Below, in pieces: positions 17,118 through 26,254 of a DNA stretch of 64,000 nt (positions within the stretch are counted from its first letter, which is position 1; each line of letters starts with the position of its first letter). The notes under the pieces are model-generated. The model was not told where the DNA came from. It saw nothing but the letters and a program-made list of their open reading frames with translations, and did no database searches. The translations under genes and the position numbers were made by a program. The stretch is from CAWEYO01 sp963813315 (GTDB lineage: Bacteria > Pseudomonadota > Alphaproteobacteria > Rhizobiales > Rhizobiaceae): positions 62,001-126,000 of the forward strand of contig CAWEYO010000004.1 in assembly GCA_963813315.1 (NCBI GenBank). Direction: 5' to 3'.

Positions 17118-18293
17118 ATGGACGCCGCTGCCGACGGAACTGCCGGACAGTTTGAACTCAACGAGGACCAGCGCGCGATCCAGGACATGGCCCGCGCCTT
17201 CGCGGCCGACCGCGTTCAGCCCAACGCGCTCGAATGGGACAGGAAGCACCATTTTCCCGACGACGTGGTTCGCGAGACAGGCCCGCTGGGTTTCGGGGGC
17301 ATTTATGTCAAGGACGATGTCGGGGGCTCCGGCCTCGGCCGGCTGGATGCGGTGCTGATCTTCGAGGCCCTATCGCAGGCGTGCCCTGCCTTCGCTTCCT
17401 TCATTTCCATCCACAACATGGCGTCGTGGATGATCGACATGTTCGGCAATGACGAACAGCGCGGGCGGTACTTGCCAAGACTGACGTCGATGGAGTGGCT
17501 GGGCAGCTACTGTCTCACCGAGCCGGGATCCGGTTCCGACGCGGCGGCATTGAAGACCAAGGCCGTTCGAAGCGGCGGCAATGGAAGTGACTATGTCGTG
17601 AATGGCGCCAAACAATTCATTTCCGGCGCCGGCGACAGCGATGTCTACGTAACGATGGTGCGCACCGGCGAGGAAGGGCCGAAGGGCATCTCGACGCTCG
17701 TCATCCCCAAGGACGCGCCCGGACTATCCTTCGGCGCAGTCGAGAGCAAGATGGGTTGGCACATGCAGTCGACCCGGCAGGTTGTCTTCGAGGACTGCAA
17801 GGTCCCGGCGGAGAACCTGTTGAGCGGCGAGGGCGCGGGTTTCCGCATCGCCATGGCCGGTCTCGACGGCGGCAGGCTGAATATCGCCGCCTGTTCGCTG
17901 GGCGGCGCGCAGTCTGCACTCGACAAGGCGTTGACCTATTCAGGCGAGCGCAAGGCCTTCGGCCAGAAGATCAACCAGTTCCAGGCGCTGCAGTTCAAGC
18001 TGGCCGATATGGAAACGGAACTGCAAGCGGCGCGCATGCTGCTTTACACAGCAGCCTCGAAGCTCGACCGCAAGACGCACGATGCTTCCAAATGGTCGGC
18101 GATGGCAAAGCGATTCGTCACCGACGCTGGGTTCGACATTGCCAACGACGCACTGCAAATCCATGGCGGCTATGGCTATCTGCACGACTACGGCGTCGAA
18201 AAGCTCGTCCGGGACCTGCGCGTCCATCAAATCCTGGAAGGAACCAACGAGATCATGCGCGTCATCATCGCGCGCCACCTGATCGGCCGCTGA
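17118..18293 (+). CDS. Acyl-CoA dehydrogenase, probably isobutyryl-CoA dehydrogenase
   Basis: A 391-residue FAD-dependent enzyme that makes an alpha,beta double bond in a short acyl-CoA. The ATG at 17118 has a GGAAGG Shine-Dalgarno. Family motifs are YCLTEPGSGSDAAALKT (FAD/substrate), the middle beta domain KMGWHMQSTRQVVFEDCKVPAENLL, and the catalytic Glu in QILEGTNEIMRVIIARHLIGR. The next gene encodes 3-hydroxyisobutyrate dehydrogenase, so valine degradation is the likely pathway and isobutyryl-CoA the likely substrate. A different short branched or C3 acyl-CoA cannot be excluded. Confidence 0.9.
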   Translation: MDAAADGTAGQFELNEDQRAIQDMARAFAADRVQPNALEWDRKHHFPDDVVRETGPLGFGGIYVKDDVGGSGLGRLDAVLIFEALSQACPAFASFISIHNMASWMIDMFGNDEQRGRYLPRLTSMEWLGSYCLTEPGSGSDAAALKTKAVRSGGNGSDYVVNGAKQFISGAGDSDVYVTMVRTGEEGPKGISTLVIPKDAPGLSFGAVESKMGWHMQSTRQVVFEDCKVPAENLLSGEGAGFRIAMAGLDGGRLNIAACSLGGAQSALDKALTYSGERKAFGQKINQFQALQFKLADMETELQAARMLLYTAASKLDRKTHDASKWSAMAKRFVTDAGFDIANDALQIHGGYGYLHDYGVEKLVRDLRVHQILEGTNEIMRVIIARHLIGR

Positions 18294-18300
18294 CTGCACT

Positions 18301-18404
18301 TAGAGCGCGGTGATTTTAACTGGAATCGTCGCCGCGCTCTAATTCTTTGATTTCGCATGATCTTTTCCGAAAACCGCTACACACTTTTCGGGATCATGCT
18401 CTAA
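18301..18404. repeat. Interspersed palindromic repeat (family F)
   Basis: TAGAGCGCGGTGATTTTAAC ... CGCCGCGCTCTAA followed by GCATGATCTTTTCCGAAAAC and TTTTCGGGATCATGCTCTAA. Two stem-loops in series: GAGCGCGG/CCGCGCTC and GCATGATC...CCGAAAA/TTTTCGGGATCATGC. It lies between two probable valine-catabolism genes. A related partial copy precedes divK (48995-49045). Confidence 0.75.
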
Positions 18405-18416
18405 GGGGAGCACCGC

Positions 18417-19301
18417 ATGACCACTATCGCCTTTATCGGCCTCGGCAATATGGGCAACCCGATGGCCGCCAACCTCGTCAAGGCGGGGCACACTGTGCAG
18501 GGCTTCGACCTCGTGCCGGAGAACCTGAGGGTCGCCAGGGACAATGGTGTCGCAGTGATGGCCGACGCGACGGCGGCACTCAAGAATGCCGAGACAGTGA
18601 TCACCATGTTGCCGGCAGGCAAGCACGTGCTTTCCGTTTATGACGATATTGCGCCGAAGGCGGGTAAAGGCACGCTTTTCATCAACTCCTCGACGATCGA
18701 CGTTGAATCGGCAAGGCGCGCGCATTCGATCGCCTCCAGGCACGGCTTGCAGTCGATCGATGCACCGGTTTCGGGCGGCACGGGCGGTGCGGCAGCCGGA
18801 ACACTGACCTTTATGGCTGGCGGCGCCCCGGAGGCGTTCGCAAGGGCCGAACCAATCCTCAAGCCCATGGCCGGGCGCATCGTCCACTGCGGCGATGCCG
18901 GAGCCGGGCAGGCCGCGAAAATCTGCAACAACATGATACTTGGCGTTTCGATGATCGCCGTCGGCGAAGCTTTCGTTCTGGCTGAGAAGCTGGGCCTGTC
19001 ACATCAGGCGCTGTTCGAGGTGGCGTCCACCTCATCCGGTCAATGCTGGTCACTGACTTCCTATTGCCCGGTGCCCGGACCGGTGCCGAACTCGCCGGCG
19101 AATCGAGAATACAAACCCGGTTTTTCCGCTGCGCTCATGTTGAAGGACCTGAAGCTTGCGCAGGAGGCCGCCCAGAGCGCCGGGGCGGCTACTCCGCTCG
19201 GTGCGGAGGCCGCCCAGCTCTATGCGCTCTTCAATGCGCAGGGCGGAGCAGGCACGGATTTTTCCGGAATTATCAATTTTATTCGCGGTGACGTGCCATA
19301 A
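18417..19301 (+). CDS. mmsB: 3-hydroxyisobutyrate dehydrogenase
   Basis: A 294-residue NAD-dependent dehydrogenase of valine catabolism, oxidising 3-hydroxyisobutyrate to methylmalonate semialdehyde. It has the N-terminal Rossmann motif IAFIGLGNMGNPMAANLVKAG, the substrate loop DAPVSGGTGGAAAGTLTFMAGG, and the catalytic Lys in GAGQAAKICNNMILG. Length and motifs match the family throughout. The ATG at 18417 has an AAGGGGAG Shine-Dalgarno. It is 123 bases behind the acyl-CoA dehydrogenase, with a repeat between them. Confidence 0.92.
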   Translation: MTTIAFIGLGNMGNPMAANLVKAGHTVQGFDLVPENLRVARDNGVAVMADATAALKNAETVITMLPAGKHVLSVYDDIAPKAGKGTLFINSSTIDVESARRAHSIASRHGLQSIDAPVSGGTGGAAAGTLTFMAGGAPEAFARAEPILKPMAGRIVHCGDAGAGQAAKICNNMILGVSMIAVGEAFVLAEKLGLSHQALFEVASTSSGQCWSLTSYCPVPGPVPNSPANREYKPGFSAALMLKDLKLAQEAAQSAGAATPLGAEAAQLYALFNAQGGAGTDFSGIINFIRGDVP

Positions 19302-19695
19302 ACTACAGAATTTTTGCGATTTTCTTCCCGTAGCGGATCCAGAAAAACTCCAAATTTAGGTTTGCTTAACCTCTCGATAACCACGCGGTAACAATGTCGG
19401 TCTAGAACGGATTGCGAGGCGGTCATCGCGGCCGCCAACGCTCCGGATCAGGTCTCGCGTACCGGAGCCGTAACCTTCGCCGGTTGTGTTAGCGAAGGCC
19501 ATGCGTTCGATGGCAAAGCCGCGTTCCTCTTGGACGCGGTTTTTGCTTTAGAGCATCGGACCCGAAAGTGGGAACCGGTTTCGGGAAAAATCCGATGCTC
19601 GAACAAAGAGATAGAGCGGCAGCGCTGATTACGAAAAAGCGTCCGCCGCTTTAGGGCACTCCGTGGTGGGCGCGCGCGCTCGGACAGAAAGCCAG
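19302..19695. other. Intergenic region with a composite A+B repeat
   Basis: About 390 bases without a credible gene. 19549-19654 is a composite repeat: family A (TAGAGCATCGGACCCGAAAG ... TTTCGGGAAAAATCCGATGC) joined to family B (ATAGAGCGGCAGCGC ... GTCCGCCGCTTTAG). The first half (19302-19548) holds nothing I can name. Confidence 0.6.
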
Positions 19696-20064
19696 CTACT
19701 TGCTGCGCGTCAACCGCTTGAAGTTTGCTTTCACGCGACGGCTGACTGGCTTCAAGGCCGCATTCATCGAACGCCCCGCTGCGACACCGCTCAACACGGA
19801 CGGCGTGCGGCCCGACATCACTTCCGGCCAGAAGCCGAAGGCAGATTGAACAAGGCTCATCTGGGCGGCAAACGCGCCCTCCGCCACCGCTGCCGTTTTC
19901 TCCGTAAACGCGCGCAGCGTTTCGGTCCGCCATGGATTGGAGCTCTGCGCCTCCAGCACCAGTGTCGGCATGCGCATTGCAACCACCATCGGCGCAAGCA
20001 TCAGATTGCCGGCAATGGCGAGCGACTCGCGCGTTTGCTTTAGCTTCACGTTTTTGATCATCAT
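19696..20064 (-). CDS. Small phasin-like protein of unknown function
   Basis: 122 residues from one of two adjacent ATGs (20064/20061), starting MMIKNVKLKQTRESLAIAGNLML. The sequence is helix-forming, with FTEKTAAVAEGAFAAQMSLVQSAFGFW in the middle and a basic tail (PVSRRVKANFKRLTRSK). Small helical proteins of this kind in rhizobia resemble phasins, which coat polyhydroxyalkanoate granules, but the match is weak. The frame is open to 20190, but the extra residues look unrelated. No operon partner is apparent. Confidence 0.55.
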   Translation of the reverse strand: MMIKNVKLKQTRESLAIAGNLMLAPMVVAMRMPTLVLEAQSSNPWRTETLRAFTEKTAAVAEGAFAAQMSLVQSAFGFWPEVMSGRTPSVLSGVAAGRSMNAALKPVSRRVKANFKRLTRSK

Positions 20065-20275
20065 AACACCGGCCCCGCCCCTGCCAGCCCCAGGTGCACA
20101 TCCGAACTGCACGTCTCCGACTGCTGATGTCAATCCTCCGACGGGGTGATTCTCAACTCTTGCAGCGATGGCGTAGCAAAATGCACACACAGCATATCAA
20201 GCGAGGCCGCAGCGCGGCGACCCGCTATGGAGGCCGCCGCCTATGCCGGCGACCTCTTGGGTCCTGCAGAGTTCG

Positions 20276-21658
20276 TTAGTTTCGTTTCCGCAGGTCTGCT
20301 TCGGCAAGATCGAGCGCTTTCAAGATGCGTTCGCAGGCCGTGTCGATAGTCTCGCGTGTCCACGTCAGCGGCGGCGACATGATCATCGTGTCGCCCGTCG
20401 CCCTCATCATGATGCCGTTGGCAATCGCATGGTCGCGAACGACGACGGCCGCCGATCCCGGCTCGGCGAAGCGTTCGCGCGTTTGCTTGTTGCTGACGAT
20501 TTCGATCGCGCCGAGAAAGCCGAAGGCGCGAACCTCTCCGACGAGGCCGTGAGGTGCGATCTTCGCGTGCAATTGCTCGGCAAAGTAGGGACCGGTGTCG
20601 TTCCTTACCCGCTCGATCATTCCTTCACGCTCGATGATTTCCAGGTTCTTGAGGGCAACCGCGCAGGCAACCGGATGCGCTGAATAGGTGTACCCATGAT
20701 AGAACTCGCCGCCCTTCTCGGTCAGAGTGGCGGCAATGCGGTCACCAACAAGAAGCGCGGACAAAGGCAGGTAGCCGGATGTCAGGGCTTTGGCGGTAGT
20801 GATGGTGTCCGCCTCTATCCCCATCGACTGCGCGGCAAACCATTCGCCCGTGCGGCCGTAGCCTGTGATGACCTCGTCCAGCATCAGAAGCACATCGTAT
20901 TTCTTGCAGATGCGCTGGACTTCCGGCCAGTAGCTCGCGGGCGGGATCTTGACGCCGCCGGCGCCCTGAACCGGTTCGCCGATGAAGGCAGCGACATTCT
21001 CGGCCCCTGCCTCGAGGATGGCTTCCTCGACCGCCCTGGCCGCGCGAAGGCCGAAATCGTGGTCGCTCTCGCCGGGCTGAGCCAGCTCATACGAATAGGG
21101 CATCATCACATGGACGATGTTCGGCACCGCGCCATGCAACTGGCCATGCATACCATCCATGCCGCCAAGCGACGTGGCGGCGACGGTCGAGCCGTGATAG
21201 GCCAGGCGTCGCGAGATGATGCGGTTTTTCTCCGGCTTGCCCTCAAGCGCCCAATAGTGGCGAACGAGCCGCAGCGCAGTGTCGTTGGCCTCGGAGCCGG
21301 ACGACCCGAAGAAGACCTGATTCATGTTGGCGGGCGCGATTTCGGCAAGTCTTCTGGCAAGCAGGACCGGTGTGGGCGTCGAGCACTTGAAGAATGAGTT
21401 GTAGTACGGCAGCTCCTTCATCTGCTCGTACGCCGCCTCGGCGAGTTCGGTCCGCCCATAGCCGACATTGACGCACCAGAGGCCCGCCATGCCGTCGAGA
21501 ATCTCATTGCCTTGACTATCGTAGATGAACGGCCCGTCGGCGCGCGTGATGATGCGCGACCCGGCGGCGCGCAATTCCTTGTGATCGGTGAAAGGGTGAA
21601 GGTGGTGCGCGGCGTCGAACGCTTGAAGCTGCGCCAGCGAATAGTTGTGATATGTCAT
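20276..21658 (-). CDS. Class III (omega) aminotransferase, PLP-dependent
   Basis: A 460-residue pyridoxal-phosphate enzyme. Fold-type I class III motifs: FFGSSGSEANDTALRLVRHYW, AFIGEPVQGAGG, LLMLDEVITGYGRTGEWFA, and the Schiff-base Lys in TITTAKALTSGYLPLSALLV. The start at 21658 has GGGATGGA seven bases upstream; an ATG at 21670 (four residues longer) is possible. Members move an amino group from an omega-amino acid such as beta-alanine, putrescine, GABA or taurine to pyruvate or 2-oxoglutarate. It is divergent from the MttB-family gene. The substrate is not decided by sequence. Confidence 0.9.
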   Translation of the reverse strand: MTYHNYSLAQLQAFDAAHHLHPFTDHKELRAAGSRIITRADGPFIYDSQGNEILDGMAGLWCVNVGYGRTELAEAAYEQMKELPYYNSFFKCSTPTPVLLARRLAEIAPANMNQVFFGSSGSEANDTALRLVRHYWALEGKPEKNRIISRRLAYHGSTVAATSLGGMDGMHGQLHGAVPNIVHVMMPYSYELAQPGESDHDFGLRAARAVEEAILEAGAENVAAFIGEPVQGAGGVKIPPASYWPEVQRICKKYDVLLMLDEVITGYGRTGEWFAAQSMGIEADTITTAKALTSGYLPLSALLVGDRIAATLTEKGGEFYHGYTYSAHPVACAVALKNLEIIEREGMIERVRNDTGPYFAEQLHAKIAPHGLVGEVRAFGFLGAIEIVSNKQTRERFAEPGSAAVVVRDHAIANGIMMRATGDTMIMSPPLTWTRETIDTACERILKALDLAEADLRKRN

Positions 21659-21670
21659 TGATTTGTCCAT

Positions 21671-21993
21671 CCCATGTGAATTTGATCCGGCGCATGCCGG
21701 GGGCAGATTCAATGGAAGGCGGGCGGCGAATAACCGATCCGCGCACAAAGCCGCAAAAGCTCCGTATGCAGGGTGCGCCGCGATGGCGTGACCGCGATGA
21801 CGGTTCTTCTGGAGGAGCGGGCGGAAGTCATGTCGGACTACTTCTAGCCGAATTATCGCCCCCGCTTCAAGTCAGTCCGGGCTTGCCTATGCCGCATGTC
21901 GCTTCCCTCGCGCTTCTGGTCGTCGCTTCCGCAATGACGGAATAGGCGCCGGTCCATTATGCCGGCCAAGTCCGCACCACCACGAGGCTATTG
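21671..21993. other. Divergent promoter region between aminotransferase and mttB-like gene
   Basis: About 320 bases with no convincing gene. It must contain the promoters for both directions, but no operator or riboswitch could be identified by eye. ACGAGG just before 21994 is the Shine-Dalgarno of the methyltransferase gene. Confidence 0.5.
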
Positions 21994-23571
21994 ATGACCG
22001 CTGCAATCCAGCCCGCCGTACCGGCCTTGGCCACCGAACGCACGCGCCGCGGCGGCCGGGCCGGAAAGCGCGCCGCCGGCCCGGACGCGTTCGCCCAGCC
22101 CCCCTTCCGGCAACTGAAGATCCCGTTTGCGCCGACGAAGCTGGTTTCCGACGACGAGCTGGAATCGATTCATCTCGCCTCGTTGCGTGTCCTCAAGGAA
22201 ATCGGCGTGGACGTGCTGCACGGCGAAGCGCGAAAGATTATGAAAGCGCATGGCGCGGAGGTCCGCGAGGGGACGGAACGCGTCCGCTTCGACAGCGACT
22301 TGCTCATGGAAATGATGGCACACGCGCCATCGGAATTCACGCTGCACGCCCGCAACGCGGCGCACAATGTGCGCTTCGGCGGCAACAACCTGGTGATCGC
22401 GCAGATGGCATCCGCGCCCAACTGTTCCGACGCCGACCGCGGGCGCCGGCCAGGCAATCAGGAGGATTTCCGGAATTTCCTCAAGCTCGCGCAAATGCAC
22501 AACATCCTGAACATGACAGGTGGCTACCCCGTCGAACCGGTCGACATCCACCCCTCGATCCGCCACCTCGAATGCATCCGTGATCTCGCGATGCTTACCG
22601 ACAAGGTGTTCCACATCTATTCGCTGGGTAAGGAACGCAATGTCGACGGCATCGAGATCGCCCGCATTGCGCGCGGAGTTTCGCGCGAGCAGTTGCAGGA
22701 AGAGCCGTCCGTCTACACCATCATCAATACCAACTCGCCGCTGAAGCTCGACGTTCCGATGATGGAAGGCATCATCCAGATGTCCGGCAACGGCCAGGTC
22801 GTGATCGTCACGCCCTTCACGCTGGCCGGAGCCATGGCGCCGGTAACGGTTGCAGGCGCGCTCGTGCAACAGAATGCCGAGGCGCTGGCGGGCATTTCCT
22901 TCACGCAGATGGTGAGGAAAGGTGCGCCCGTCGGCTATGGCGGCTTTACCTCCAACGTGGACATGAAGTCGGGCGCGCCTGCCTTCGGCACGCCCGAATA
23001 CATGAAGGCGCAATTGATTGGCGGTCAGCTCGCCCGCCGCTACCGCATCCCTTACCGAACGTCCAATGTCTGCGCCGCCAACACCGTCGACGCGCAGGCG
23101 GCCTATGAGAGCGTTTTTTCGCTCTGGGGCGCCATCCAGGGCGGCGCCAACTTCGTGCTTCACGGGGCCGGCTGGCTCGAAGGCGGCCTGCGGTGCTCCT
23201 ACGAGAAGACGATCCTCGATATCGAAATGTTGCAGATGGTGGCGGAGTTTCTTACGCCGCTCGACCTCTCGGAAGAGGCGCTTGCTGTAGATGCCATCCG
23301 CGATGTCGGCCCGGGTGGGCACTTCTTCGGCACGCCGCACACCCAGTTGCGTTACAAGACCGCCTTCTATGCGCCGATCATATCCGACTGGCGCAATTAC
23401 GAGACCTGGACCGAGGCCGGCAGTCCGACTGCTATCGAACGTGCCAATCGCGTCTGGAAGGAGCGTCTCGCCACCTACGAAGAGCCCCACATGGATCCGG
23501 CGATCCGTGAAGAACTCAACGCTTTCGTCGCCAAGCGCAAGGCCGAAGGCGGCGCCCCGACGGATTTTTAG
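21994..23571 (+). CDS. MttB-family (trimethylamine/glycine betaine) methyltransferase, non-pyrrolysine
   Basis: A 525-residue TIM-barrel-type methyltransferase of the trimethylamine:corrinoid family. Family sequence is present along the whole length, for example HLASLRVLKEIGVDVLHGEARKIM near the N-terminus, GYGGFTSNVDMKSGAPAFGTPEYMKA, and YESVFSLWGAIQGGANFVLHGAGWLEGGL. The reading frame has no in-frame TAG, so it is of the pyrrolysine-free type; studied members act on quaternary amines such as glycine betaine. No corrinoid-protein gene (MttC/MtgC-like) or reactivase is nearby. A dimethylglycine-dehydrogenase-like gene follows after 83 bases, suggesting a joint role in demethylating betaine-like compounds. 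Confidence 0.9.
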   Translation: MTAAIQPAVPALATERTRRGGRAGKRAAGPDAFAQPPFRQLKIPFAPTKLVSDDELESIHLASLRVLKEIGVDVLHGEARKIMKAHGAEVREGTERVRFDSDLLMEMMAHAPSEFTLHARNAAHNVRFGGNNLVIAQMASAPNCSDADRGRRPGNQEDFRNFLKLAQMHNILNMTGGYPVEPVDIHPSIRHLECIRDLAMLTDKVFHIYSLGKERNVDGIEIARIARGVSREQLQEEPSVYTIINTNSPLKLDVPMMEGIIQMSGNGQVVIVTPFTLAGAMAPVTVAGALVQQNAEALAGISFTQMVRKGAPVGYGGFTSNVDMKSGAPAFGTPEYMKAQLIGGQLARRYRIPYRTSNVCAANTVDAQAAYESVFSLWGAIQGGANFVLHGAGWLEGGLRCSYEKTILDIEMLQMVAEFLTPLDLSEEALAVDAIRDVGPGGHFFGTPHTQLRYKTAFYAPIISDWRNYETWTEAGSPTAIERANRVWKERLATYEEPHMDPAIREELNAFVAKRKAEGGAPTDF

Positions 23572-23654
23572 GTGGGGCATGTCGTTGATGGAGTTCCGAA
23601 GGGCGGACCTCCTTGCCTTGTTGCATCATTTTCAAAGATTATGGAACTAACCCC

Positions 23655-26249
23655 ATGAAATCCCACGTTAAAGCGGTAGTTATCGGCGGCGGTGTCGTCG
23701 GCTGTTCGGTGCTCTTCCATCTGGCCCGTGCCGGATGGACGGACGTTATGCTGATCGAGCGCTCGGAGCTGACCTCCGGCTCGTCCTGGCATGCGGCCGG
23801 GGGCTTCCACACGCTGAACGGCGATCCCAACGTCGCCAAGCTGCAAGCCTATACGGTGCAGCTTTACAAGGAGATCGAGGAGCTCTCCGGCCAGTCCTGC
23901 GGCCTGCACCTGACCGGCGGCGTGATGATGGCTGATACGCCGGAGCGCATGGACTTCCTGCGGCTTACCCACGCCAAGGGCCGCTATCTCGGCATGGAGA
24001 CCGAGCTGATAACTCCGTCCGAGGCCAAGGCCATGTTCCCGCTGATGGACGAGCGCAATTTCGTCGGCGCCATGTGGGACCCCGTCGAGGGCCATCTCGA
24101 CCCGTCAGGCACCACGCATGCCTATGCAAAGGCGGCGCGCAACCTCGGCGCGGAAATAGTGCTTCGCAACAGAGTCGTCGAACTCTCCCAGGAACCGGAC
24201 GGTACTTGGAATGTCGTGACCGAGCAGGGCACGGTGAAGGCGGAGCATGTGGTGAACTGCGGCGGGCTGTGGGCGCGCGAGGTTGGCCGCATGGTCGGAC
24301 TGGAACTGCCGCTGCTTGCCATGGAGCACATGTACCTGCTGACGGAACCGATGCCCGAGGTCGAGGAATTCAACCGCTCGACCGGTCGCGAGATGATCGG
24401 GGTGATCGACTTCAAAGGCGAGATCTATACCCGGCAGGAGCGCAATGGCATCCTGCTCGGCACCTATGAGAAGGCTGCGAAGCCCTGGTCCCCGGTCGAC
24501 ACCCCGTGGGAATTCGGCCATGAGCTGCTGGCGCCGGACCTCGACCGCATCGCGCCCTCGCTGGAGGTCGGGTTCCGCCACTTCCCCGGCATCGAGAAGG
24601 CCGGGATCAAGCAGATCATCAATGGCCCCTTCACCTTCGCGCCGGACGGCAATCCGCTCGTCGGCCCGGTGCAGGGCCTGACAAACTATTGGACGGCATG
24701 CGCGGTGATGGCCGGCTTCAGCCAGGGCGGCGGCGTCGGCCTCGCTCTGTCGAACTGGATGGTCCATGGCGATCCGGGCTTCGACGTCTGGGGCATGGAT
24801 GTCGCCCGCTTCGGGGAGTGGGCGAGCCTCCGCTACACCAACGCCAAGGTGCGCGAAAACTACTCGCGCCGCTTTTCAATCCGCTTCCCGAACGAGGAAC
24901 TGCCGGCGGCACGTCCGGCGCAGACTACGCCGCTCTACGACATCATGGTCGCGCAGAACGCCGTGATGGGTGATTCGTGGGGCCTCGAAACGCCGCTTTG
25001 GTTCGCGCCGAAAGGCACCGAGCCGAAGGATGTCGTCTCATTTCACCGTTCGAGCGATTTCGAACACGTCGGCAACGAGGTACGCGCGACCCGTGAGCGG
25101 GTCGGCGTCACCGAAATTGCCAACTTCGCAAAATATGAAGTGTCCGGCGCTGGTTCGGAGGATTTCCTCAACCGCCTGATGACCAATCGCATGCCCAAGG
25201 CCGGCCGCCTGGTGCTGACGCCGATGCTCAACGAGTTCGGCAGGTTGATCGGCGACTTCACCATCGCCAAAACGGGTGAAGACCGTTTCATGATCTGGGG
25301 CTCGTCGGCGGCGCAGAAGTACCATATGCGCTGGTTCGAGAAGCATCTTCCGAAGGACGGATCGGTACGACTTCACCGCTTCGACCAGACGCTGGTGGGT
25401 CTCTCCATCGCCGGCCCGCGCTCGAGGGACTTGCTGGCGAAGCTCGTGGATACCGACGTCTCGACTAAGGCCTTCCGCTTCATGGATTTCCGCGAAATGG
25501 CGGTGGGGGGCGCCCCCTGCATGGTAAATCGCATTACCTACACCGGCGATCTCGGCTATGAGATATGGATGGCGCCGGCCTACCAGCGGCTTGTCTACGA
25601 GGCTATCAAGGAAGCCGGCGCAGAATTCGGCCTCGTCGATTTCGGCATGCGCGCCCTGCTCTCGATGCGACTTGAAAAGAATTTTCCGACCTGGTTCCGC
25701 GAATTGCGGCCGATCTACGGCCCGTTCGAGGGATCGATGGACCGCTTTATCAAGATGGACAAGAACGATTTCGTCGGGCGCGCGGCCGCCGCGCGCGAGC
25801 TTGAGGCAGGCCCTAAGCTGCGCCGCGTTTCCTTCCTCGTTGACGCGGAAGACGCCGATGTGATGGGTGACGAGCCGATCTGGGCCAGGGTATCGACCGA
25901 CTACGGCACGGTTGAGAAGCCGCATGGCTACGGAGCGCCGCGATATGATGGGGCCGGCAACGAAGTGCATGGCGCTCAATCCTCCCCCTCGGGCGGTGAT
26001 GGGAAAGAGGGAGATTCCTCGCGCATCCGGGGCATCGTCGACGGCGAATGGCGGGTGGTCGGCTGGGTCACTTCCGGCGGTTATGCGCACTATGTCCGCA
26101 AATCGATGGCGCAGGGCTATGTGCCTGCCGCGCTTGCCGAGAACGAAGGCACGGGCCTGTTCGAGATCGAAATCCTCGGCCGCAGGCGCCCTGCCCGTAT
26201 CAATCTCCTGCCCCCGTTCGATCCCGGTGGTGAAAAGATGCGGGCGTAG
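23655..26249 (+). CDS. Dimethylglycine/sarcosine dehydrogenase-like flavoprotein with GcvT domain
   Basis: An 864-residue two-part enzyme. The N-terminal half is a D-amino-acid-oxidase-type FAD domain with GGGVVGCSV (residues 11-19) and SGSSWHAAGG, whose His46 corresponds to the covalent-FAD His of dimethylglycine dehydrogenase. The C-terminal half is a GcvT-like folate domain that can capture the released one-carbon unit as methylene-THF. The frame is open to 23613, but ATG 23655 begins the family sequence. In the last domain, SSPSGGDGKEGDSSR (about 25980-26025) looks like inserted repeat sequence. It probably acts after the MttB-like enzyme, on dimethylglycine, sarcosine or a related N-methyl compound. 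Confidence 0.9.
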   Translation: MKSHVKAVVIGGGVVGCSVLFHLARAGWTDVMLIERSELTSGSSWHAAGGFHTLNGDPNVAKLQAYTVQLYKEIEELSGQSCGLHLTGGVMMADTPERMDFLRLTHAKGRYLGMETELITPSEAKAMFPLMDERNFVGAMWDPVEGHLDPSGTTHAYAKAARNLGAEIVLRNRVVELSQEPDGTWNVVTEQGTVKAEHVVNCGGLWAREVGRMVGLELPLLAMEHMYLLTEPMPEVEEFNRSTGREMIGVIDFKGEIYTRQERNGILLGTYEKAAKPWSPVDTPWEFGHELLAPDLDRIAPSLEVGFRHFPGIEKAGIKQIINGPFTFAPDGNPLVGPVQGLTNYWTACAVMAGFSQGGGVGLALSNWMVHGDPGFDVWGMDVARFGEWASLRYTNAKVRENYSRRFSIRFPNEELPAARPAQTTPLYDIMVAQNAVMGDSWGLETPLWFAPKGTEPKDVVSFHRSSDFEHVGNEVRATRERVGVTEIANFAKYEVSGAGSEDFLNRLMTNRMPKAGRLVLTPMLNEFGRLIGDFTIAKTGEDRFMIWGSSAAQKYHMRWFEKHLPKDGSVRLHRFDQTLVGLSIAGPRSRDLLAKLVDTDVSTKAFRFMDFREMAVGGAPCMVNRITYTGDLGYEIWMAPAYQRLVYEAIKEAGAEFGLVDFGMRALLSMRLEKNFPTWFRELRPIYGPFEGSMDRFIKMDKNDFVGRAAAARELEAGPKLRRVSFLVDAEDADVMGDEPIWARVSTDYGTVEKPHGYGAPRYDGAGNEVHGAQSSPSGGDGKEGDSSRIRGIVDGEWRVVGWVTSGGYAHYVRKSMAQGYVPAALAENEGTGLFEIEILGRRRPARINLLPPFDPGGEKMRA

Positions 26250-26254
26250 AAGGT

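Noticed and set aside
21994..23571. Pyrrolysine-containing trimethylamine methyltransferase
   Set aside because: No in-frame TAG occurs before the end of the gene, so a pyrrolysine residue cannot be encoded.
21988..23580. 530-codon open frame on minus opposite the MttB-like gene
   Set aside because: Antisense shadow; the plus-strand frame matches the methyltransferase family throughout.
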